Below, piece by piece: positions 10,852 to 20,246 of a DNA stretch of 64,000 nt. The position numbers and the translations under genes are program-made. Source of the stretch: Beverwykella pulmonaria (lineage: Eukaryota; Ascomycota; Dothideomycetes; Pleosporales; Melanommataceae); the NCBI GenBank assembly GCA_001599595.1, contig BCHH01000014.1:522355-586354 (forward strand). Direction: 5' to 3'. Below the pieces are notes generated by a model. The model saw only the letters and a program-made list of their open reading frames with translations. It made no database searches and was not told where the DNA came from. How positions within the stretch are numbered: the stretch's first letter is position 1; each line of letters begins with the position of its first letter.

Positions 10852-10908
10852 ATCTATGGCGAGGATTCTAGCGAGACCGACATAGAGCCCTACTGAAGAT
10901 ACATTTTG

Positions 10909-11165
10909 TGTTGGTCTCACAGGGCTATTGCAATAGCAATGGGGGTTCTCAAAAGGGGTAATAAATCGTTGTGTCTCTCTATCTTGAAGCGGTGCAGCAG
11001 AGGGAATACCATCCACCTCACCGTNGCGTGCACTAGCCGAGTATGGCTAGTGCCCCACGTGTCCACACGTGATTGGTACCTCCACACGTGATCCATACAT
11101 CCCACGTGATCCACACGTGATCTACACATCAACACGTGATTCCCACATTCTATATACTCCCAACA
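10909..11165. repeat. LTR (3' LTR relative to the element)
   Basis: Reads as identical to 16725-16981 except one ambiguous base at 11025. It carries six CACGTG hexamers between about 11053 and 11144, most followed by AT. It starts 57 bp after the kinase stop codon. Confidence 0.95.
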
Positions 11166-11291
11166 CTGGCAACTCTTTCTTTTGTCGTTATCAATTTGAT
11201 ATCAAATAAGAAGAAGGAAAAAAAAACATGTAACAAACGGACGCTCAATTGAGCTAGAAAGGAAAGAGAGCTCCCATCCACTTTGATCGGA

Positions 11292-14200
11292 TCAAACACG
11301 TGACTGACTAGATTGACCGTTCGAACGGTTGACCCAACCGTCAATTCGTACGCGGAGCTTGTTCGTGTCGACAAGAGTTTTGAGGGCGTTGTTTGGTATA
11401 ACCTTGGTGAAGGCGTCGGCTGGATTGTCGTTGCCGTTGATCCACCAGATCTCCTGAAGCTCACGTCACTCATATAACTGTCAAAGAGCCATGATATCAA
11501 TCATGAGACGTTTCTCCTTTGTAGTGCCAAGTTTGACAAGGCATTCGTAGAGGGAAAACAAATCAGTGCATACAACAATCGGGATTTCAGGGATCTCCAA
11601 TCGGTCCGTGATCATTTTGAGGGTACTGCCTAGGACAATAGCAATATCAACTCCTGCTACCATCCCATAGACTTCTAAAGCAAGCACTGCTCAGGTCACT
11701 CTTTTGCTTTTGGTAGAGCTGTAGTGGATGATGTTGCCTGTAATATCAAACTCGCTCTCTCCAGGGGTTTCATTTGCAATGACGATTAGATATCCTAGCT
11801 GGGAGCTCAAATCTTTGTTGTTTGCAAATGAGCCGTCAACAAATACAAACAGCTTTGCTAATTCAATCTCAATAGGCAGATACTAGAGTCCTCAGTCAAG
11901 ATTTGCCATGTGCCATGAGATGCGTTTGTTGAGGGCCTTGATATTGTCATTGCCAGGTTCCTGGGTTTGCGCAGCTATTGATAGGTCAAAAGCAGCTTCC
12001 AGTTGACAAATCAAAGAGATAAACGCAGCTCAAGCACGCTGTTGTCAGTATACCGTTTGTGTATCGTGCTTCTCGTCAACAATTGCAAGCTTAGTGCCTT
12101 GGTCTTTCAGTTGGAGATACATTTTTCCGTTGTCATTAATTAAGACAGTGCAGCCATTGAAGAACAGGGGAGTATTTGGCGTCAGCTTCTCCTTTAGCTT
12201 TGCTATCAATTTGGCCTTAACTAGCTCGTCTTCCTTAAGCTTTAAGAATTCATTGGTTGCGAGGATCAGGGTGTCGTCTGTTTGCATCCCAATAATGCCA
12301 AATAGTCTGTTTGGTGTTGCAATAAGAAGGCAGGGGTCATACGTTGATGTGGCTAAGAAGAGCTTGTCTCAGTGGTGTTTCAAATACGTCACATACCAAT
12401 GGGTTCTAGCCTCTGCTAGTCTATACAAGGGCTTAAGGATCCTCATAATTGTACTGTTAGGATACTTGTGGGCAATCTCCTTTAGAAGGTGGGCAAATAC
12501 AAGGCGGGCGAGTGGGGTTGCTAATTGCGTATATGCTTGAGTGATATCGCGGAGCAAAAGGGTAAATCCCATCTTCAACAGGGTAGGTGCTAGTGCAAGG
12601 ATAAGACGCTGGCTCGCACATTAAATTGTAGGTGATTGCGTGAGGATATACTCCTTCCCAAGATTATTATATCCTTGAATAACTAGTCAAACCTTTTTAT
12701 ATAGCAAATTAGTTGTCTTCCCTTTTACCTCATTAACTATATAGGATCCAAAGATGTGATTGTCAGCGACAATAGGATTGCTTATGTCAATAAATTAGAT
12801 GACGTCTCTTCCAATCAAGCTATCAACTTTGGTGCGTTGAGCAGCTTCAAATAGGGGTCCTGTTGCCTTAATGCAACCGTCCTAACGTGCCTTAAGTGCA
12901 AATTCATAATCTAACGTCTCCTTAGCAGTCATGAATGCCATTGTAATTGTCTTGTCTCTGTTGGTGATAGCAGCGATAAATTAATCGTCAAAATTAATAT
13001 CCACAACGTTCTGCCTCTTCTTGTTCTTGGATCCCTTTAGTCTGCCTCTGCCACAACAGGCTGGTGTAGGGGGTTCTTCCGCAATTAGGTTGTCGTTTTG
13101 TCGGCTATCTTCAGGTTCAATCTCAACGTCATCATCTTGCTCAATTTCTCTATAGGCTGAGATGTCGTCACTTGCAGGATCTGTTTCATACAGTTTGACG
13201 TCTGTAGTCTAGAACTTGGTAGGTCTATGCCCAAGCTAGATGACTTTATAATTGTCTTCATGAGCAACAAGTTTCCATGGTCCTGTCCAGCCGCCTTTCT
13301 CTCTCCAAACACAGACGTCCAATTAGAGTGGTAATCAAAGCGTATCTAGTACGTTTAGACCGTTTCTCATGCTAAGAGCATTATTGATTATCTGTTTAGC
13401 TTGTAGTTGGCGGAGCTCCTTTGTGGCTTTGCGAATAGCCTCAGCGCGCTTGTAGGTTAATGGTGATGGTGGAGATTCGTCCATCATTCAGGGATATGCG
13501 CCAAAAATGAGTAATGTGGGCACCACACCGTTCAGGCCTGCTGTATTGTTAACTGCCTTGACAGCCATCTGCAGTATTAATTCTGAGCTAGCGTTATTTA
13601 GCTCCTTAGAGATAATAGTATAAGCTCGTCGTAGCGGTCTGTGGTATTTCTCCACTTTACCCACGCTGTTGTGTGCCTCAACTAGGACTTCCTTAATATC
13701 AATTGACATAGCTCTTGCGTTGCTTCAGAACTCCATAGAGCTAAAATTTGTGCCTTTATCATAAGCAATAACATCTGGAGGTCCAAGATAAACGTCAATC
13801 CAACAGATGTGAAGCGTATCCCATGCGCATTTGGCTAACATATCCTTGAGGAAGCGTGCGGCTTGGAAAGCGGTAGAAGCGTCAACAATATAGAGAACTG
13901 CCCTTCTGTTGATGAAGAAGACATCAATCACAATAGTGTAATTAAAATCAGTATTATCTTTAAGGCTGAATCTGAATTGACCAGGAGACCTTTAGTGCAT
14001 TTGACAATAGTGGCACACCTTAGTTAGGTATTTAAGAACTTCAACTTCAACCTCGTGACCTGCACGTTGGAGTAGCCATAGGAGTCATGGCACAGAGGGA
14101 TGGCCAAATCTGCAGTGTAGTAGTTATAATTCTTTCTTAGTAAGGTGGCACCAGGCTACCGTCCGTTCCAGTTGGTAAAGTAAGAGCTATGGGTGTCCCC

Positions 14201-16376
14201 ACTTGCGAACAACAGGCACCATCTTGTCGCCTTAAATAAGCATGTTCTCTAGGTTATCCAGCTTTAGACCTAGCTTGTCCATGTTAGCAAGACAGAGAAG
14301 GAATGGAGTATTTGCGGGGACAACCTGGAATGCAATATTACTAAACGGGGTCAACACATTAACAGTGCCAAGTGAGATTGCTTCTCCCTTCCCAAATCAG
14401 ATCTTGTGCTGGCCGGCGGTTAATGTATCAATCTTGATTGACGGTTCAATAGCTTGCAAAGCTCAGACTTAAGGTGCACCTGCTGTAGATACTCCTGCAG
14501 CTCCAGTATTAGGCATGATACCTTGGAACTTGGTATCTAAGTAGCGATTGTCAAAAGTAAAGGCTGAGCTGTCTTCCTAAGGCTTGGCATCGTTAAACAT
14601 ATCCAATTTTGTAATAGCATAGAATGTGGATTGGTGATTGAGGGTAGTGACAGTCTAGATAGCATTAATTTCACCAAAAGAGGTGAGGAATTGCAAATAA
14701 GGTTCCTGTCCTTCGTTGTAGTCGTCTATATGCATGTCTATGAGCAGTTGTTCTGCGTCGTCAATTTCATGTTTAACAAAACCGTCCACACCTTTGTAGC
14801 TAGTTAGGAAGCATTGATATCCTTCAAGATCAAGCAAATAGCTGTTGTAGTTCTTAGCGCTGTTGAGAAATCAAGTGTATGCCTTTAATCATTCTTCCTG
14901 GGTGTGCTTAGTTGACCAGCAGCCTTCAGCACCACATATATAGCACTTCTTAGTTCAATTGCCTTGGCCCAAGCGTAAGACACTTCAGGATCCATTTCTG
15001 CTCCAGAATCCATTTCTGCTTCAAAATCCATCTCTGCTCCAAAATCCATCTCTGCTCCAAAATCCGCCTTAACCACGTCCACGACTATATGCTCTATTAT
15101 TAGCGTATCTCCTGTTAGTCAGGTATTAGTTTAGGTTGTTGTCAATAAGATAGTCAGTGTGGTCATCGTCAAATCAGTTCTGAGTGGCGTTTTGGGCGAG
15201 GTAAGCGTTAAATTGTTGTGCCTCCTTCAAGCGCATGGCGGTGCCTATTAAGTTCCTTAGTTGGGCGCAAACAGCCTCATACGTTGCAGCAGGTTAATAT
15301 AGGGCAAGGCTGCATTCTAGGACAGATCAGCAAGCGCTTAATAATTGGTCTCAGATACTGCGGTCGGTTTGGTATGGCTCTGACAGACCAGGTTGAACTT
15401 TCTAAAGCGTGTCAAATAGTATCTGAAGGCATTCGCTGCGTAGTTTGTCAGGGTTCTTGGCAATAATATCAGGCAGTGTGGTTTAACGCCACAATTGCAA
15501 GTATTCCTGGCTTATTTCCTCATTCTCAAAGAAGGATCTCGTTCGTGCTTCCATCTCAGCAAATGTAAGTCCTTTGTTGGCCAAGTGTTTGTAATAGAAA
15601 TTGCTTGCACAACCACGCAGCATCAGGGAGTATGCGTTGTGGTATTGGTCAGGACCAATTCCAATCTTCCTGCACAAATCATAGAATATATCCAACTTAG
15701 AGTTAAGGACGTCAAACATTTCGCCACCAAACTTCATATCATCCATGTACAGCTTAGACAACTCCGTGAGTGGCCTCAGTAAGCCCAGTAGTCCCTGGTA
15801 AGGCTGGGAATACTGTAGTTGTAGTTGTTGAGGTTGCTAAGGGAGGAGGGTCTGGGTTTGCTGTATAGTAGTACTCACTAGCAGACCTAAAGTATAAGGA
15901 GTCTGTCTGGCTGAATTTAGTGTTAATTCAGGAGTCGTATTCATCGTAAATCTGCGATAGTATTTTGAAGAGGTGTTGAAGTCGCCGTAGTGCTTATTCT
16001 AGTGGTCAAAGTCTGCCTGCTGCCATTCATAGGGATCTTCTCATTCCACTACAAGTCTCATGTTGACCGCAATCTTCTTGTTGTCCATAGGGATCCAAAC
16101 GCCATTCCTGCGAAGGAATGCACGGAAGGCCCGAGTGATATCGCCATTAAGCTTGTTCCAAACGGCTGTTGTCCAGTCTTCAAAGTCCTCTTTAAACCAC
16201 ATCCATAAGTCGTCATCAATGAGTTTACCTAAGCGATATTCCTCCATTCNGGAAGCTGCATATCCATTCAACGCTTTNGATTCAATCTTGTCAATGTCNA
16301 TAGTGACGTCTGGCACTGTAGTCCATGTGGCCTCGTCAATGCGGTCCTTCCACCGCATAGGAAACTCGTATGCCAT
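11292..16376 (-). pseudogene. Copia gag-pol polyprotein, one frame of about 1,695 codons with many nonsense codons
   Basis: The frame begins near ATG 16376 and stays unshifted to 11292. Gag-like sequence covers about 16376-15480. An RG-rich linker with three FWSR repeats precedes a zinc knuckle (CYICGAEGCWSTKH, near 14950). The integrase core is at 13931-13490 (DVIAYDKGTNF; VEAHNSVGKVEKYHRPLRR). Reverse transcriptase runs about 12900-12040 (GCIKATGPLFEAAQRTK, RDITQAYTQ, STYDPCLL). RNase H lies about 11830-11350 (FVDGSFANNKD, INGNDNPADAFTK). I counted at least 17 in-frame TGA codons, at positions where copia proteins have or tolerate Arg, and about eight TAA/TAG codons mostly where Gln fits. 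Trp codons are retained. Single C-to-T changes explain the pattern. The copy cannot make its own proteins. Confidence 0.9.
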
Positions 16377-16724
16377 CTTAACAGTGTACGATTGAAGGTT
16401 TTGTTCAGTTGAGGAGGGGGGGGGAGTCGTGTTTTCTTCGTTCAGACGCTGGTCCTGGTGTCCACATCCAGCACAAGCCGGAATCTCAACAGATACAGCG
16501 TAGAGAAGGTTGTTCTGCGTGATGGACGCGAACTCAGTCTCGTGGGTGGGCGTAGTAAAACGAACCCTGCGATATCAAGCTCTTTGAAGGTTGTGCCTGC
16601 GAGAATAGGCTGACCTTCCTTAGCACACAGTCCAGAGGGCACCAGCAAAGTCCTGGGCCTCAAGGTATGTCTCTTCCGTTTACCTAGCTGTCTGTGGTTG
16701 ACTGTGAGTTCAACCACTGATCAG

Positions 16725-16981
16725 TGTTGGTCTCACAGGGCTATTGCAATAGCAATGGGGGTTCTCAAAAGGGGTAATAAATCGTTGTGTCTCTCTATCT
16801 TGAAGCGGTGCAGCAGAGGGAATACCATCCACCTCACCGTCGCGTGCACTAGCCGAGTATGGCTAGTGCCCCACGTGTCCACACGTGATTGGTACCTCCA
16901 CACGTGATCCATACATCCCACGTGATCCACACGTGATCTACACATCAACACGTGATTCCCACATTCTATATACTCCCAACA
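16725..16981. repeat. LTR (5' LTR relative to the element)
   Basis: Same sequence as 10909-11165, with a C where the other has N. Six CACGTG motifs lie at about 16869-16960. On the minus strand, the sequence just inside it (CTGATCAGTGGTTGAAC) is where the primer-binding site should be; I could not match it to a specific tRNA. Confidence 0.95.
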
Positions 16982-17777
16982 TTTTGTGACGAAGCTCGAA
17001 ATTATGTAACGGTTCTGGATGTTTCTACTATTAGTACTTACTTTTTGTAGTTTTAATACGCTAGTAATAAATACTGTATTATTATTATTTACTCTTGTAC
17101 CGGCCCTGGCTGGGACCATGCAGACTTTTGCCTAAAAAAAAACCTATCTACAAGGAAAACCCTTCGTGTGCCTTATGTGCTGTTAGTACGCTCTTGAGCG
17201 TATATAGCTATTTCCTTAACAATCGACCGCCCGTTCCGTCACACTTGCCCCTATGTATAGGAGAAATCAAGAAAGAGAAAATTAGGGAAGGTAGGTAGTA
17301 GGATTGGGAGAAAGGAGAAAGAAGAAAGAGAAGTAATAAATATTATTAGCAATCATTTTTTATGGTTGAATACCTCTTTATAATTGTCGTGATGCAACGA
17401 AGTAGATTGAGAGAGTGATGATTGTTGTTGATTCTACGGAGGAGCTAACGAAGAAATATCCATAGTCTTTATAAATATGGAAGTGAGTCACATGAGCAAA
17501 CATCGAGGTGACTCATCATGTGACCCACGAGCCGACAATAATGAAGAAAAGGTATCGTAAAAACTTTTATCCAATTCCCGCTCAAAGATGTGCGCATGGT
17601 CGGATTATTTCTCACCGCAAGACAAAAAGTGCTGCAACTCGATACAGTGGGGGTAGTACTAATTATTGCTTCAATCTGCGGCCTCTTGCTGGCCATACAA
17701 TAGGACAGCCAAAGTCTATCCTGGAGATCGTCCAAGGTGATTGGACTCTTGGTCGGAGCCAGGGTAATGTAAGCTGG
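16982..17777. other. Intergenic, AT-rich, no recognised gene
   Basis: Contains the right-hand target duplication, a purine-rich stretch (17265-17335) and an imperfect palindrome GTCACATGA/TCATGTGAC at 17487-17524. No protein similarity recognised. Confidence 0.4.
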
Positions 17778-17955
17778 AGTGCGGAGGAAAGAGTATGAAG
17801 ATGTCTATTGTATGTCTGTGTGTGTGTATCTATATATGTAGGTGTGATGTGTGTGTGGTATGTGTGTGATATGTGTATGATGTGTGTATGAGATATGTAT
17901 ATGACAGACTGATTAGTCAGTGGCATATCCACGTGACAGAGTGTCCTGCTTACAG
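17778..17955. repeat. Dispersed repeat copy B (related to 4908-5026) with TG-rich expansion
   Basis: Shares the GTCAGTGGCATATCCACGTG core and both flanks with copy A. Between the left flank and the core it carries a TG/TATG-rich microsatellite (about 17815-17900) that is much longer than in copy A. Confidence 0.6.
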
Positions 17956-18042
17956 GTAATGTGTATCATCTTTTCCCTAGTACAGTAGAGAATGATAGAT
18001 GATCCGACCCTGCCTTTTTCGATCTTGAATCAACAATCAATT

Positions 18043-18790
18043 GCGTGTGGTGGAATCTTTCTCTTCTTTCTGGCAATGCCAACCTACTCGGTAAGTTACT
18101 CCGGCCATGAAACTGATTCTCTGACATAGCCAGTACGGGTATTACATATCAATATATTTCCAGTCAATCAAGGGTTTAAGGGCCCTGAGAAACCGAGTTG
18201 AGTTCCTCTCCTTAGCCCTTCCACAAATCGGTTTCACCGTGCTGTCCGGCAGGCTGGCTTCGAGGTTCAGATATTATGTAGGTAAAAGCACGGTCTCTGC
18301 TCCACAATTCTAAGATCATGTACGGACTCCCTACATGACCGTAGGGACAGCTATCAGTATCTTCGGCTCCGCATTAATTGCCACTCTCGACCTCAACACA
18401 ACACTTACCCCCTAGATTGGATATTTCTTCATCCTTGCTATCGGTACTGGAAGCGTAATCAACCATTCGTACACTGCCTTCCAGACAGTTCTTAGCGAGA
18501 GCGATGTTTCTATAGGAAACGGTATGTATACAGGGCATGAAAACAAAAGCTGCGCTTACAATTTGTAGCAAGTTTGCAGTTCGCATTTCAGCTTGGAGGC
18601 GCCCTCAGCCTCTGCATTCCTCGGATCATCTTTTGAATGGGCTGAAGGCACAAATAGAAGCGAAGTTGCCTGAAATACCCGTGGACATCGTTGTTGCGGC
18701 CGGAGCACACAATATCACTGTAGTAGTGCAAATGACGGAAGCGGCGTCCTTGCTCGGATTATATTATCGAGACGCCGTGTGACATGTCTT
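18043..18790 (+). pseudogene. Decayed MFS (drug:H+ antiporter type) transporter fragment
   Basis: Conceptual pieces on the plus strand match the C-terminal half of fungal 14-TM MFS exporters in order. They are ACGGIFLFFLAMPTYS; after a probable intron GLRALRNRVEFLSLALPQIG and VLSGRLASRFRYYV; then VGTAISIFGSALIATLDLNT; FILAIGTGSVINHSYTAFQT; and a FQLGGALSLCIPRIIF segment like the conserved LGGA motif. The pieces fall in different frames and are broken by stops that introns do not explain. The N-terminal half is not seen. Such proteins expel small molecules at the plasma membrane; this one is non-functional. Family assignment fairly sure. Confidence 0.6.
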
Positions 18791-18880
18791 TATCTTCCCC
18801 CGGTCATTTCATAACAGGAATCAAGCCGTAAGAATCTATCATCATAAATGTTACGATAATCTAGATCTCTAGCCTGAATT

Positions 18881-19496
18881 AATATCGTGATCAGTTACTC
18901 TGCTCTTCCAGGCCTTTACCAAGAAGATATTGTCGATAAAACCACCTATCTTGGCCTTTATGTGCTTAGAGGTGTTCACGAGTGCCCGTTTTACGAAACG
19001 GTGGTCGCATACGCTGGCCACTTCATGGGTCTTTGTAAGATCTTCAACAACAAGAAAATATGCACAATAGAAGGCCGTGAGCTCCTTGTACTTAAGATAC
19101 CGCTAGTCAAATACACCAAGGCTGCTCTGCTTTTGCACGCGCAAGTCATGCATGAAGTAATAGGCCCGGCAGGCCTATATACCAAAGTAGCAGCTTCTTT
19201 TAAACTAAATAGCAAAGTTGCTTTTAGATATGACAGATCCATAATAATCCAGGAATTCATCGCGCAGAAAGTATTGCCACCGTTTTCTAAGCCCTTCAGA
19301 ATGGTTAAAGGATATTATAACGGGCAGTGCGGAAAGCGTGAGCAGTAAGGAGGCACAGAAAGCTATTAAAGATGCTACCAATGAGCTAGGGTGGACAGCA
19401 GATATGTTTACCTCACTTCCCGATTACGTTGGTACCAGAGGTGCCGCAGAGTTGACATGGTGGTCTTTCCCATTCGCCAATGAAGAAGAGCTCTAA
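18881..19496 (+). pseudogene. Unidentified broken gene
   Basis: An open stretch of about 150 codons (to 19348) is followed, in the next frame, by about 64 codons ending in TAA at 19494-19496 (DATNELGWTADMFTSLPDYV... SFPFANEEEL). Amino-acid composition and the continuity of the two frames suggest one gene split by a frameshift or a missed intron. No ATG start was found. I do not recognise the family. It may belong to the same decayed cluster as the MFS fragment just upstream. Confidence 0.35.
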
Positions 19497-20246
19497 GTGT
19501 TTAGTTGTCCATGTGTCCAATCACTACTTTCTATGTTGTTGGGACCTATTCAATATGCATTCCCCCTTCTTTCTCTTTTACTTGGTGTTTCTAGAGTGAA
19601 GAAAATTGTCGGAAGGTGTAGAGTGTGGAGAATCTCAATGACGTTAGGTATATCCTTGACAGGCCCCTTACATTTCTTGCGAACCTAAACCATAAAAAAC
19701 ACTTAGCTTTACAGAATCATAGCTGTATCTTGCAGGTTCTAACCTGTCCCCGCCCATTTTACTTCTTTTGCGTTCAGGCTGATCACCAGGGTAGACTTGG
19801 TGCAAATTCATACGTCTGTAAACGGGCCCACGATATATTAGCAGTAAAAGCAAGAACGCTTGTTTTCACGATAATGTGGTCATATGTGAAAGAAATGTCT
19901 TGAAATATAGTACATATATGGTGACGGCTAACTTCATGTCAATAGAAGAACGATTTGAGTGCCAAACATACCAAACAAGACAATTTGAGTTATATAAGGT
20001 CGTGATCAATTATCGTCCACGAGAACTTCTCTTTTTTGTTATCATTGGAGTGAAATTGATAAATATGTAACAGTCAACTACATCAAGACAACGTCAATCA
20101 ACCTTTTTGGCTTTACTTTCCGACACGCAGTTTCTTCCCGTATTCTAGTCGTGATCAAAGTCTGGTTGGTATTCAAAAGGGCTAATAGGTTGACAAACCC
20201 TCACTGTTTCATACAGTATCACACCACTCTGCACTGGCACCACTCT
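19497..20246. other. Intergenic, no recognised gene
   Basis: Short spurious frames only. This is the boundary between the decayed, repeat-rich half and the gene-rich half. The 3' UTR of the dioxygenase gene probably lies at its right edge. Confidence 0.45.

Larger units (their letters stand above)
10909..16981 (-). mobile_element. Full-length Ty1/copia LTR retrotransposon (6.07 kb), coding region inactivated
   Basis: LTRs at 10909-11165 and 16725-16981 (257 bp each, TGTTGG...CCAACA) bound the element. A perfect 5-bp target duplication TTTTG lies at 10904-10908 and 16982-16986. The coding strand is minus, so the right-hand copy is the 5' LTR. Next to the 3' LTR the minus strand reads GACAAAAGAAAGAG, a fair polypurine tract. 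Domain order is gag, zinc knuckle, integrase, reverse transcriptase, RNase H, which defines Ty1/copia. The four ambiguous bases of the window (11025, 16250, 16278, 16299) all fall inside it, suggesting similar copies elsewhere in the genome. Confidence 0.95.

Noticed and set aside
11292..16376. Genome-wide reassignment of UGA to arginine
   Set aside because: Several intact host genes in the window end in TGA at family-appropriate positions, and CGA codons remain in the element, so ordinary C-to-T mutation is the simpler explanation.
18887..19348. Idea that this frame encodes fumarylacetoacetase, maleylacetoacetate isomerase or an NmrA-like protein next to hmgA
   Set aside because: None of the conserved motifs of those families could be found, so no identity is claimed.
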